Source: Nitrospira sp.
GTDB lineage: Bacteria; Nitrospirota; Nitrospiria; Nitrospirales; Nitrospiraceae
Length of the DNA: 64,000 nucleotides
Direction: 5' to 3'
NCBI GenBank assembly: GCA_024760525.1
Contig: CP060499.1
Coordinates: 2,687,501 to 2,751,500 of the forward strand
Shown here: piece after piece, positions 8,355 through 16,957 of the stretch
Numbering within the stretch: the stretch's first letter is position 1
Layout: each line of letters starts with the position of its first letter
Notes under the pieces: generated by a model
What the model saw: the letters and a program-made list of their open reading frames with translations, nothing else
Databases searched by the model: none
What the model was told of the DNA's origin: nothing
Made by a program: the position numbers and the translations under genes

Positions 8355-9629
8355 TCATCCCGGCAAGGCCTGATACCACCCGTTGGCCTGGACGAGAGTC
8401 ATCCTGCTCTCGAAGAGCCCGCTGACTCGATCATCCGTGAGTAATGTGGATTTGTGACCGTCCGCGAGAATTCTCCCTTCCTTCAGGAAAACCACGCGAT
8501 CAATATCGGGGGGAATTTCATGCAGATGGTGAGTCACGAGCAGAACGGTCTTGCCTTGTGCGATGAGCGCGCGCAGCAGATCAAGATATTGAAAGCAGGC
8601 CTTGAGATCGAGGCCGCTCGTCGGCTCGTCCAACACCAACACCGACGGATCATGCACCAGCGCCCTCCCGAGCAGAAACCGCCTTTGCTCACCGGTGGAC
8701 AGATGGCCGAACCGTCGTCCGGCCAAGTGCGCAATGCCCAACTCCTGCATCAGTTCATGTGCCCTCGCGACATGTGCTTCGCCGAACTCTTGATACTCAT
8801 AGGTATCGTTGCTTGCATAGAAGCCGGAGAGGAGGACGTTCAATCCCTCGGCACAGATCAAATAGTCTCGTTGAAGATCATGCGACACAATGCCGATTCG
8901 TTTCCGCACATCCCACACGTTCCATCGCTCCTCACCGAACAGCACCACACGTGTTTCGTCTTTCGGCATGGCATGCACTTCGCCCAATAACAACTTGAGC
9001 AACGTCGATTTCCCCGCTCCATTGGGTCCCAAAATGGCAGCATGCTCGCCAGTTTGCAGCGCAAAGGAGAAATCTGAAAACACGCAGGTCTCGCCTCGAT
9101 AGACCGTGGCATGTTGGATATCCAGAATTGGAGGAGAATCGGCTGGATCGTTGATCTTTTTGGATGGATCACCGACCGGTCGGCCGACGGACTGACCAGC
9201 GCGGCGAGCCCGCTCAAGGCCGGCACGCGCCAACCCATCGACTCGTTCGTTGTCCGGATGACCGTTGTGCCCCCGGACCCAGTGCCATTCGAGCGTATGC
9301 TCCGCCGCCAAGCGATCGAGACGTCTCCATAAATCCTCGTTCTTCACCGGTTCTTTACCGGCAGTCTTCCATCCTTTCCGTTTCCAGCTGTGGATCCATT
9401 CGCTGATGCCTTTTTGCACGTACTGCGAATCGGTATACACCCTGGCCGTTACCGGCGATGCGAGCGATTGCAAGGCTTCGATAACCGCCAGCAACTCCAT
9501 ACGGTTGTTCGTCGTCGCCGGCTCTCCGCCACACAATTCTGTTTCCTGATCGCCATCGCGCAACAAGACCCCCCATCCTCCAGGTCCGGGGTTCCCGCTG
9601 CACGCGCCATCTGTATAGATTTCGATCAT
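8355..9629 (-). CDS. rnhA: RNase HI fused to an ABC ATPase
   Basis: One uninterrupted frame of 424 residues from the ATG at 9629 (start chosen because IEIYTDGACSGNPGPGGWG begins RNase HI). Residues 1-140 have all RNase HI carboxylates: Asp7, Glu45 (NNRMEL), Asp67 (VYTDSQY) and Asp131 (NERVDGLAR). A ~30-residue linker leads to an ABC ATPase (~168-415) with Walker A GPNGAGKS (201-208), signature LSTGEQ (310-315), Walker B LVLDEP (331-336) and switch His in VTHHLHE. The ATPase has no membrane partner nearby and resembles ModF/YlmA-like soluble ABC proteins. RNase HI degrades RNA in RNA-DNA hybrids; joining to an ABC ATPase is unusual. The gene follows aroC by 92 bases. Confidence 0.88.
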   Translation of the reverse strand: MIEIYTDGACSGNPGPGGWGVLLRDGDQETELCGGEPATTNNRMELLAVIEALQSLASPVTARVYTDSQYVQKGISEWIHSWKRKGWKTAGKEPVKNEDLWRRLDRLAAEHTLEWHWVRGHNGHPDNERVDGLARAGLERARRAGQSVGRPVGDPSKKINDPADSPPILDIQHATVYRGETCVFSDFSFALQTGEHAAILGPNGAGKSTLLKLLLGEVHAMPKDETRVVLFGEERWNVWDVRKRIGIVSHDLQRDYLICAEGLNVLLSGFYASNDTYEYQEFGEAHVARAHELMQELGIAHLAGRRFGHLSTGEQRRFLLGRALVHDPSVLVLDEPTSGLDLKACFQYLDLLRALIAQGKTVLLVTHHLHEIPPDIDRVVFLKEGRILADGHKSTLLTDDRVSGLFESRMTLVQANGWYQALPG

Positions 9630-9721
9630 GTGGTCATGTCCACTCTTGCGTATCAAGCCGCGCCGCTTGCCATTCAAGCCGGCGGATGGCATATGGGACG
9701 GCTCTTACTCATCGGCATGTA

Positions 9722-10885
9722 CTATGCTTCGGCGGGATCGGAGTTGATTTTCGCAGCTGGAGTCTTGTTCGTGGAAACAGGGGATTTCTTCAATGAGCCT
9801 GCGATCTTGGGGGTCTTCGTCGTCACATCGGCATTTTGGGCGCGATGCAGCAGCGCATGATCCATCAGGACGAGAGCCATCATGGCTTCGGCAATCGGCG
9901 TCGCGCGAATGCCGACACAAGGATCATGGCGGCCGTTGGTCTCGACCGTCACCGGATTCCCGTGCTTATCGATCGACCGGCGCGGGATACGGATGCTCGA
10001 CGTCGGCTTGATCCCGATCGTCACGACAATATCCTGCCCGGTTGAGATGCCACCCAGAATGCCACCGGCATGATTCGTCACGAATCCCTCCGGCGTGAGT
10101 TCGTCGCCATGTTCAGACCCACGTTGGGAAACCGAAGCAAAGCCTGCCCCGATCTCAACTGCCTTGACTGCATTGATGCCCATCATCGCTGCAGCTAAAT
10201 CGGCATCCAATTTCGCGTAGACCGGCGCGCCCCATCCGACCGGCACATGCTCAGCTATGGTCGTGATCCGTGCCCCTACTGAATCACCCGCCTTCCGCAG
10301 CTCATCCATGAACGATTCCAGCGTGGGCACCACATCCGGATCGGCGGAGAAAAACGGATTCTGTCCCACGACGTTCCAATCTTTAAACGGCAATTCATGA
10401 GGCCCCAACTGGCTCAGATATCCCCGAATCACGACACCATACTTTTCGTTGAGCCACTTCCTGGCAATCGCAGCCGCGGCGACGCGAACGGCTGTCTCTC
10501 GGGCCGACGCTCGTCCTCCTCCTCGGTAATCGCGAATGCCGTATTTCTGCCAGTAGGTGTAGTCCGCATGCCCGGGACGGAAGGTATCGATCAGATTCCC
10601 ATAATCGCGGCTTCGCGCGTCCTCATTGCGAATGAGCAGCGCAATGGGAGCTCCGGTGGTTTGGCCTTCAAACACTCCGGACAGGATCTCCACGCGATCC
10701 GATTCCTGGCGCTGGGTCACATGCCGGGAGGTACCGGGCTTCCGGCGGTCAAGATCCTTCTGAATATCTTCCGGGGAAAGCGCGAGACCAGGCGGGCAGC
10801 CATCAACCACGCACCCGATCGCCGGTCCGTGGCTCTCTCCGAAGGAAGTGACGGTGAAGATACGGCCAAACGTATTGCCAGCCAT
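9722..10885 (-). CDS. aroC: Chorismate synthase
   Basis: 387 residues; converts EPSP to chorismate with reduced FMN, the last shikimate step. Family signatures are GNTFGRIFTVTSFGESHGPAIGCVVDG at the start, RPGHADYTYWQKYGIRDYRGGGRASARETA in the middle and the KPTSSI.....D..G late motif. The C-terminal ~35 residues are a Lys/Thr/Pro-rich tail beyond the conserved core. It begins 7 bases after aspS, so the order rluB-type, aspS, aroC and then the RNase H fusion is a likely transcription unit. Confidence 0.96.
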   Translation of the reverse strand: MAGNTFGRIFTVTSFGESHGPAIGCVVDGCPPGLALSPEDIQKDLDRRKPGTSRHVTQRQESDRVEILSGVFEGQTTGAPIALLIRNEDARSRDYGNLIDTFRPGHADYTYWQKYGIRDYRGGGRASARETAVRVAAAAIARKWLNEKYGVVIRGYLSQLGPHELPFKDWNVVGQNPFFSADPDVVPTLESFMDELRKAGDSVGARITTIAEHVPVGWGAPVYAKLDADLAAAMMGINAVKAVEIGAGFASVSQRGSEHGDELTPEGFVTNHAGGILGGISTGQDIVVTIGIKPTSSIRIPRRSIDKHGNPVTVETNGRHDPCVGIRATPIAEAMMALVLMDHALLHRAQNADVTTKTPKIAGSLKKSPVSTNKTPAAKINSDPAEA

Positions 10886-10892
10886 AAGGGAT

Positions 10893-12656
10893 CTACTCCA
10901 CGAGATCCAGCTTAATGCGCAGCTCCTTCAATTGCTCTGGGCCGACGGCAGACGGCGCATCGGTCAGCGGACATTGCGCTTTCTGGGTCTTGGGGAACGC
11001 GATGACAGCGCGGATCGAATCGGCATGGCCGAGCAGCATAACCAATCGATCCAATCCGAAGGCGATCCCGCCATGGGGCGGCGCGCCGAAGTCGAGCGCT
11101 TCCAGCAGGAATCCGAATTTAGCCTGCGCTTGCTCCTTGCTGATGCCTAAGAGATCGAGAATTCGCAGCTGCACCTCGCTTCGGTGGTTGCGGATACTGC
11201 CGCCTCCGATTTCACTTCCGTTGAGCACCATGTCATAGGCCTTGGCCCTGACTTTCAACGGCTCCGAGTCCAACAGCTTCAAGTCTTCGTCCATCGGCGC
11301 AGCGAAGGGATTGTGCATGAAGACATAGCGCTTTTCCTCCGGCGAGTAATCCAACAGTGGGAATTCGGTGACCCATAGCGGCTTCCAGGCGGTCTTGTCG
11401 ATCGCATTGAGTTCTTCCCCCAACAGCAAACGGATACGACCCAGCACGTCGTGCACGACCACCGGCTTATCGGCACCGAACAATACGAGATCGCCGGGTT
11501 TGGCATCGGGCAATGCGGCGGTAAAGGCCTTCGCATCCAGGAATTTTGCAATGACTGATTCGAGCTGACCTTCGGCAGTAAGCTTGAGCCAGGCCAAACC
11601 CTTGGCGCCAAAGCTCTTCGCCGTTTCGCCCAGCGCATCGATTCGTGTGCGCGAAAGCGCCGCTCCGCCTTTCACGATCAACGCTTTGACGATCCCGCCC
11701 TTGGTCGCCGCATCTTTGAAGACTTTAAACTCGCTCGACGCGCCAAACGCCGTCACATCGTGGAGCGGCATGTCGAACCGGAGATCCGGTTTATCTGACC
11801 CGTAGCGGCCAATGGCTTCCGCATAGGTCATCCGCGGAAAGGGTGTCGGCAACTGCACGCCGCCCGCTTCACGAAACACGGTCACGATCATCTGCTCCAT
11901 CAAACTCATGACATCCAACCGATCCACGAACGACATTTCCAGGTCGATCTGGGTGAATTCCGGCTGCCGGTCGTTGCGGAGATCTTCATCGCGGAAGCAG
12001 CGCGCGATCTGATAATAGCGATCGACCCCACTGACCATCAGGACTTGTTTGAACAGTTGCGGCGATTGCGGCAAAGCAAAGAACTGTCCGGGATTGACCC
12101 GGCTCGGCACCAGGTAATCTCTGGCGCCCTCCGGCGTGCTTTTCGTCAGGATCGGGGTCTCAATCTCCAGGAACGCTTCGGCATTCAAGAAGCCCCTCGT
12201 CGCCTGCATGATCCGATGGCGCAGGCTCAGGAGCCCCTGCATTCTCGGGCGGCGAAGATCCAGGTAACGATACTTCAGGCGGATGGCTTCCGTTACTTCT
12301 GCCTCGTCTTCAATCAAGAACGGCGGAGTCTTCGCTTCATTCAGAATCTCCACCTCATCGACGAACACTTCGATCTCGCCTGTCGAGAGATTGGGATTCT
12401 TCGACTCATCCGGCCGCGCCATGACTTGGCCGGTGACCGACACGACACACTCGCTGCGGAGTGAGTGCGCAGCCTGATGAACCTTGAGATTTCGTTCGGC
12501 GTTGAACACGACCTGTGTAAGACCTGTCCGGTCGCGAAGGTCGATAAAGATGACCATGCCGTGGTCTCGCCGCCGCTGAACCCAACCGTTCAGGACGACA
12601 ATCTGGCCAACCTGTTTCTTGTTCAACTCGCCGCAACGGTGTGTGCGATTCTTCAT
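10893..12656 (-). CDS. aspS: Aspartyl-tRNA synthetase
   Basis: 587 residues from the ATG at 12656, which forms an ATGA overlap with the stop of the upstream pseudouridine synthase; longer N-terminal readings would only be antisense to that gene's end. Domains: OB anticodon-binding (CGELNKKQVGQIVVLNGWVQRRRDHG), class II core motif 2 (RCFRDEDLRNDRQPEFTQIDLEMSF), a bacterial GAD insertion, and motif 3 (GIAFGLDRLVMLL). Charges tRNA-Asp. Whether it is discriminating or non-discriminating (Asp and Asn) cannot be decided from the sequence here. Confidence 0.96.
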   Translation of the reverse strand: MKNRTHRCGELNKKQVGQIVVLNGWVQRRRDHGMVIFIDLRDRTGLTQVVFNAERNLKVHQAAHSLRSECVVSVTGQVMARPDESKNPNLSTGEIEVFVDEVEILNEAKTPPFLIEDEAEVTEAIRLKYRYLDLRRPRMQGLLSLRHRIMQATRGFLNAEAFLEIETPILTKSTPEGARDYLVPSRVNPGQFFALPQSPQLFKQVLMVSGVDRYYQIARCFRDEDLRNDRQPEFTQIDLEMSFVDRLDVMSLMEQMIVTVFREAGGVQLPTPFPRMTYAEAIGRYGSDKPDLRFDMPLHDVTAFGASSEFKVFKDAATKGGIVKALIVKGGAALSRTRIDALGETAKSFGAKGLAWLKLTAEGQLESVIAKFLDAKAFTAALPDAKPGDLVLFGADKPVVVHDVLGRIRLLLGEELNAIDKTAWKPLWVTEFPLLDYSPEEKRYVFMHNPFAAPMDEDLKLLDSEPLKVRAKAYDMVLNGSEIGGGSIRNHRSEVQLRILDLLGISKEQAQAKFGFLLEALDFGAPPHGGIAFGLDRLVMLLGHADSIRAVIAFPKTQKAQCPLTDAPSAVGPEQLKELRIKLDLVE

Positions 12657-13498
12657 ACAGCTTGCACCTTCTTCGCTGACAACTTCTTCGTTTTGTCCGG
12701 CTTGGCCCATCCAGCCTGTCTCGCCGGTCGTTTCGATCTGAACCCCTGCTCCTCTCCCCGTTCAACAGCCTCTCGTCGCTCTTCAACCAGTTCCCGCAAG
12801 GCATTTGCTTCACGATCAGTCAAGAACCTGAACTCTCCCGGCGCGAGATCCCCCAGAGAGAGCGGCCCCATCCGAACCCGCATCAACTTGAGCACCGGGT
12901 GCCCGACAGCCTCCAGCATGCGTTTGATCTGATGCTTGCGCCCCTCGCGTATGGTGATTTCCAACCACGAGTTGTGCTCAGCCTTCTTTACCTTCTTTAC
13001 GTACGCCGGACCGGTCATCCCATCTTCAAGGCGGATCCCTCGTTCCAACTTCTTGATCTGTTCATCCGTTAAAATCTTTTTGACCTTAATCAAGTAGGTC
13101 TTAGGCACATGGTACCGAGGATGCAGCAACGCCTGGGCCAGGTCGCCGTTGTTCGTCAGGAGCATCAATCCTTCACTATCGAAATCGAGCCGTCCGACCG
13201 GAAACACCCGAACGTACACACCCCGCAAGAAATCTTTCACCGTCGTCCGTCCACCCGGATCGTCCAGCGTGGACATCACATTCTTGGGTTTATGCAGAAT
13301 CAGATACACGAACGGCTGCGCCGAAGTCAGATGCTTCCCATCCACCTTCACGTGATCACGCGCTGGATCGACCTTTGTCCCGAGTTCAGTGACGACCTTC
13401 CCGTTCACCGACACCCGGCCGGCAGCAATCAACAGTTCCGCCTTTCGGCGCGACGAAAGCCCGGTCCCGGCGATGAGTTTTTGCAGTCTGACTTCCAT
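12653..13498 (-). CDS. rluB: RluB/RsuA-family rRNA pseudouridine synthase
   Basis: 281 residues. An S4 RNA-binding domain (LQKLIAGTGLSSRRKAELLIAAGRVSVNG) precedes the catalytic domain with the active-site aspartate in GRLDFDSEGLMLLTNNGDLA. The order and length fit RluB, which modifies 23S rRNA, but RluE/RluF/RsuA relatives share the motifs. The C-terminal ~45 residues are Arg/Lys/Glu-rich and probably bind RNA. Its stop overlaps the aspS start by four bases. Confidence 0.85.
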   Translation of the reverse strand: MEVRLQKLIAGTGLSSRRKAELLIAAGRVSVNGKVVTELGTKVDPARDHVKVDGKHLTSAQPFVYLILHKPKNVMSTLDDPGGRTTVKDFLRGVYVRVFPVGRLDFDSEGLMLLTNNGDLAQALLHPRYHVPKTYLIKVKKILTDEQIKKLERGIRLEDGMTGPAYVKKVKKAEHNSWLEITIREGRKHQIKRMLEAVGHPVLKLMRVRMGPLSLGDLAPGEFRFLTDREANALRELVEERREAVERGEEQGFRSKRPARQAGWAKPDKTKKLSAKKVQAV

Positions 13499-13545
13499 CG
13501 ACTCTAACTCCCCTCTCTAGGCTGGAAGTAGTCCTACTGGCTCTC

Positions 13546-13620
13546 ACTGCGCGCATTCAGCGAGCACGGCCCGATGAAGAAATTTCAGTAATAGAATCCG
13601 CGTGCGCGCTGAGCGAGCAC
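13546..13620. repeat. Imperfect direct repeat between guaA and the rluB-type gene
   Basis: Two ~21-base units, ACTGCGCGCATTCAGCGAGCAC (shortened here to its core GCGCATTCAGCGAGCAC) ending at 13567 and GCGCGCTGAGCGAGCAC ending at 13620, lie in the same direction about 54 bases apart. They are G+C-rich and partly self-complementary. They lie downstream of guaA and upstream of the rluB-type start, so they could affect either RNA end or promoter activity. No function is assigned. Confidence 0.35.
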
Positions 13621-13650
13621 AAGAGACAGTGGGGCTGATTCCAGCACATC

Positions 13651-15207
13651 CTATTCCCATTCAATCGTACTCGGCGGTTTCGAGCTGATGTCGTACACGA
13701 CCCGATTCACGCCTTTGACTTCGTTGATGATTCGACTCGACATCCGGCCGAGCACGTCGTTCGGAATCCTCGCCCAGTCGGCCGTCATACCATCCACGCT
13801 GGTGACGGCGCGTATCGCGATCACGTTTTCATAGGTTCGCTGGTCGCCCATCACCCCGACCGTTCGAATCGGCAACAGCACGGCAAACGCCTGCCAGATC
13901 TCCCGATAGAGACCGGCACTCCGTATTTCCTGATCGACGATCGCTTCCGCCGCCCGCAGAACCGCCAACCGCTCCGTCGTCACGGCCCCCAGCACGCGGA
14001 TCGCCAAGCCGGGGCCCGGGAACGGTTGCCGCCAGATGATGTCGTCCGGCAATCCCAATTCTTTCCCCAGCACCCGCACTTCGTCCTTGAATAGTTCGCG
14101 GAGCGGTTCGATGAGCTTCAGTTTCATGCGCGCGGGTAATCCGCCGACGTTGTGATGCGTCTTGATGGTCGCCGAAGGCCCCTTGAAGCTGATGCTCTCG
14201 ATGACGTCCGGATAGAGCGTACCCTGGACGAGATACCTGACACCTTTCAATTTTTTCGACTCAGCCTCAAAATGCTTGATGAACTGCCGGCCGATGATTT
14301 TTCGCTTTCGCTCCGGATCTGTCACACTTTTCAGACCCGCGAGGAATTGCTTGGTTCCGTCAAGAATTCTGAGATTCAGATGGAGCTGCGAGGCGAAGGT
14401 TTTCTGCACTTGATCACGCTCACCGGCCCGCAGGACACCGTTATCAACAAAAATGCACGTCAACTGATCACCGATGGCCCGATGGGTCAGCGCCGCCGCG
14501 ACCGATGAATCGACGCCTCCGCTCAGTGCACAGATGACCTGTTCCTTGCCGACCTGCTCTCGTATCTGCTTCACCGCCGTCTCGACATAGGACTGCATGG
14601 TCCAGGTCGGCTTGCAGCCGCAAATCTCGTACACGAAGTTACGCAGGATTCGCGTGCCCTCCGGCGTGTGAGCCACTTCGGGGTGGAATTGCAGGCAATA
14701 GATTCTCCGCTTGTGATCCTTTCGCTTCATTGCCGCGACGGGCGAATTGCTCGTGTGCGCGATCGATCGGAACCCAGGCGGCATCCGTTCGATGCGATCA
14801 CCATGAGACATCCACACGGCTGTCTGCTTCTCGGTTCCCACTCCTAGAAACAGATCATCCGCGTCGTCGATCGTGAGATCCGCTCGGCCATACTCTCGAT
14901 GTGTCGACTTGGCGACGTCCCCACCGGAGAGATGCGTCACCAGCTGCATGCCATAGCAAATACCGAGGATCGGAATGTTCTGATCGAGAAGTTCCTTGGG
15001 CACGAGCGGCGCCTTTTTTTCGTAGACGCTGGATGGTCCGCCGGATAGAACGATGCCCTGCGGACGATACGCAAGAATCGTCGCCAAGGAAACCGTGCAG
15101 GGAAGGATTTGCGAGTAGACTTGGGCTTCGCGAATGCGGCGAGCGATCAGTTGAGTGTACTGCGACCCAAAGTCGAGGACCAGAATTCTATTGTGCCAAA
15201 GTTCCAT
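13651..15207 (-). CDS. guaA: GMP synthase (glutamine-hydrolysing)
   Basis: 518 residues. The N-terminal class I glutamine amidotransferase has catalytic Cys in GICYGMQLV and the His-Glu pair in QFHPEVAHT. The ATP pyrophosphatase P-loop is ALSGGVDSSVAAAL. The C-terminal dimerisation domain ends in the conserved VVYDISSKPPSTIEWE. It makes GMP from XMP. It lies 78 bases downstream of guaB on the same strand, so guaB-guaA forms the usual two-step IMP-to-GMP unit. Confidence 0.97.
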   Translation of the reverse strand: MELWHNRILVLDFGSQYTQLIARRIREAQVYSQILPCTVSLATILAYRPQGIVLSGGPSSVYEKKAPLVPKELLDQNIPILGICYGMQLVTHLSGGDVAKSTHREYGRADLTIDDADDLFLGVGTEKQTAVWMSHGDRIERMPPGFRSIAHTSNSPVAAMKRKDHKRRIYCLQFHPEVAHTPEGTRILRNFVYEICGCKPTWTMQSYVETAVKQIREQVGKEQVICALSGGVDSSVAAALTHRAIGDQLTCIFVDNGVLRAGERDQVQKTFASQLHLNLRILDGTKQFLAGLKSVTDPERKRKIIGRQFIKHFEAESKKLKGVRYLVQGTLYPDVIESISFKGPSATIKTHHNVGGLPARMKLKLIEPLRELFKDEVRVLGKELGLPDDIIWRQPFPGPGLAIRVLGAVTTERLAVLRAAEAIVDQEIRSAGLYREIWQAFAVLLPIRTVGVMGDQRTYENVIAIRAVTSVDGMTADWARIPNDVLGRMSSRIINEVKGVNRVVYDISSKPPSTIEWE

Positions 15208-15285
15208 AGGGCCGTCGTTCGCTTGGATGAGGAAAACAGAAAGGTGACTGCGAGATACGCTTCACGAGAGACGTTTCACGCGGGG

Positions 15286-16752
15286 CTATTCCCAATCCAT
15301 CCGGTAGTTCGGTGCCTCTTTCGTGATAATGACGTCGTGCACATGGCTCTCGCGCAGGCCGGCCACAGACTGCCTGATGAACGTCGCATTCTGCTGCAGG
15401 TCGGCAATCGTTTTACAGCCGCAATAGCCCATCCCCGACCTAACGCCGCCGACCAGCTGGTAGACAACTGCCGCCAGCGGACCTTTATAAGGAACACGGC
15501 CTTCAATTCCTTCGGGGACCAACTTCTGCGGCGCGCGCCCACTCTGCCCGTACCGATCTCCGCCTCCTCGCTCCATCGCCCCGATGGAACCCATGCCGCG
15601 ATAGACCTTATAGGTTCTGGCTTGATAGAGCACCGTCTCGCCCGGGGATTCCTCCGTTCCGGCAAACAGACCGCCGAGCATGACGGACGAGGCGCCCGCA
15701 GCCAGCGCCTTCGTGATATCACCGGAAAACTTGATGCCCCCATCGGCAATGATCGGCACCCCGCTTCCGCTCAACGCCTTGGCGCAATCCGCGATGGCAG
15801 TCAGCTGCGGCATCCCGGCGCCCGACACAATCCGCGTGGTGCAGATCGATCCCGGTCCGACCCCGACCTTCACGGCATCGACACCGACTTTGAGGAGGTC
15901 TTTGGCCGCCTCTGCGGTTCCAATGTTTCCCACAACAAGTTCGAGAGCCGGATACAGTTTCTTGATCATCTTCGCGGTATCCAGCACCGCTTGCGAATGA
16001 CCGTGTGCCGTATCGATCACCACGAGATCCACGCCTGATTTCTTCAGGAGGGTCACGCGCTCCTCGGTATCCTGCCCGACACCGACCGCCGCCCCGACCC
16101 GTAATCTGCCATGGCTGTCCTTACACGCGTTGGGATATTTAATGCGCTTTTCGATATCCTTGATCGTAATGAGACCCTTCAGTTCAAATTGCTTGTTTAC
16201 AACGGGCAACTTTTCAATCCGATGTTCATGAAGAATCTCTCTCGCCTTCTCCAGGCTGGTTCCTTCAGGAGCCGTGATCAACCGGTCCCGCTTCATCACC
16301 TGCGCCACTTTCAAGTCCATGCGGGTTTCAAATCTCAGATCGCGGTTGGTGAGAATCCCGACCAGCTTGCGTCCCTTCGTGACGGGGATGCCGGAGATCC
16401 GATATTTCGCCATCAATTGGTGGGCGTCACGAATCGTCTCGTCGGGGGAGATCGTCACAGGATCCAGGATCATACCGCTTTCTGACTTTTTGACTTTATC
16501 CACCTCGACCGCCTGATCCACCGGCGATAGGACCCGATGAATAATGCCGATCCCCCCTTCACGCGCCATCGCGATCGCCAGTCGCGCCTCCGTCACCGTG
16601 TCCATGGCGGCACTGAGGAGCGGGATATTGATCCGGATGTTGCGCGACACGAAAGTACTGGTATCGACTTCACTAGGTAAGATCTGTGACTTGGCAGGCA
16701 CGAGGACCACGTCGTCATAGGTGAGGCCCTGTCTCGGTTCTTTGTCAAGCAT
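15286..16752 (-). CDS. guaB: IMP dehydrogenase
   Basis: 488 residues from the ATG at 16752, with GAGG ahead of it. The frame is open for another 130 codons upstream, but that part is a translated copy of the dispersed repeat and not protein. Signatures: KSQILPSEVDTSTF at the start, two CBS domains (~95-205), and the catalytic Cys loop GPGSICTTRIVSGAGMPQ, with MERGGGDRYGQ in the active-site flap. It oxidises IMP to XMP with NAD+, the rate-limiting step of guanine nucleotide synthesis. Confidence 0.97.
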   Translation of the reverse strand: MLDKEPRQGLTYDDVVLVPAKSQILPSEVDTSTFVSRNIRINIPLLSAAMDTVTEARLAIAMAREGGIGIIHRVLSPVDQAVEVDKVKKSESGMILDPVTISPDETIRDAHQLMAKYRISGIPVTKGRKLVGILTNRDLRFETRMDLKVAQVMKRDRLITAPEGTSLEKAREILHEHRIEKLPVVNKQFELKGLITIKDIEKRIKYPNACKDSHGRLRVGAAVGVGQDTEERVTLLKKSGVDLVVIDTAHGHSQAVLDTAKMIKKLYPALELVVGNIGTAEAAKDLLKVGVDAVKVGVGPGSICTTRIVSGAGMPQLTAIADCAKALSGSGVPIIADGGIKFSGDITKALAAGASSVMLGGLFAGTEESPGETVLYQARTYKVYRGMGSIGAMERGGGDRYGQSGRAPQKLVPEGIEGRVPYKGPLAAVVYQLVGGVRSGMGYCGCKTIADLQQNATFIRQSVAGLRESHVHDVIITKEAPNYRMDWE

Positions 16753-16766
16753 CGTACCCTCTTCTA

Positions 16767-16938
16767 GCAAGCTGTTGAAAAAGTCCGCCAGCTGCGTTCT
16801 CGCGGCGCTCAGAGGCTCAACGTACGGCCTGGGTAAACGCCTGTTCCGACAGGCGATGGGTGGGCCGGGTAAAAATAGTTTACGCATCGCCTCTTCACTT
16901 GCTGCGGCCTTGCTGGACGGTCTTTTTGAACAGCCTGT
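16767..16938. repeat. Dispersed intergenic repeat, copy 2
   Basis: The ends AAGCTGTTGAAAAAGTCCGC and the complement of AGGCTGTTCAAAAAGACCGT form imperfect terminal inverted repeats of ~24 bases. The middle holds a perfect small hairpin CGCCTG-TTCCGA-CAGGCG followed by ATGGGTGGGCCGGGTAAAAA, shared nearly base for base with copy 4 at 54300. It lies between the guaB start and the end of the NHL-repeat gene. Confidence 0.75.
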
Positions 16939-16957
16939 CGGCTCATGTGAGATCCTA

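Noticed and set aside
15208..15285. Repeat-like GAGATACGCTTCACGAGAGA in the guaA-guaB gap
   Set aside because: Too short and imperfect to call; could be chance.
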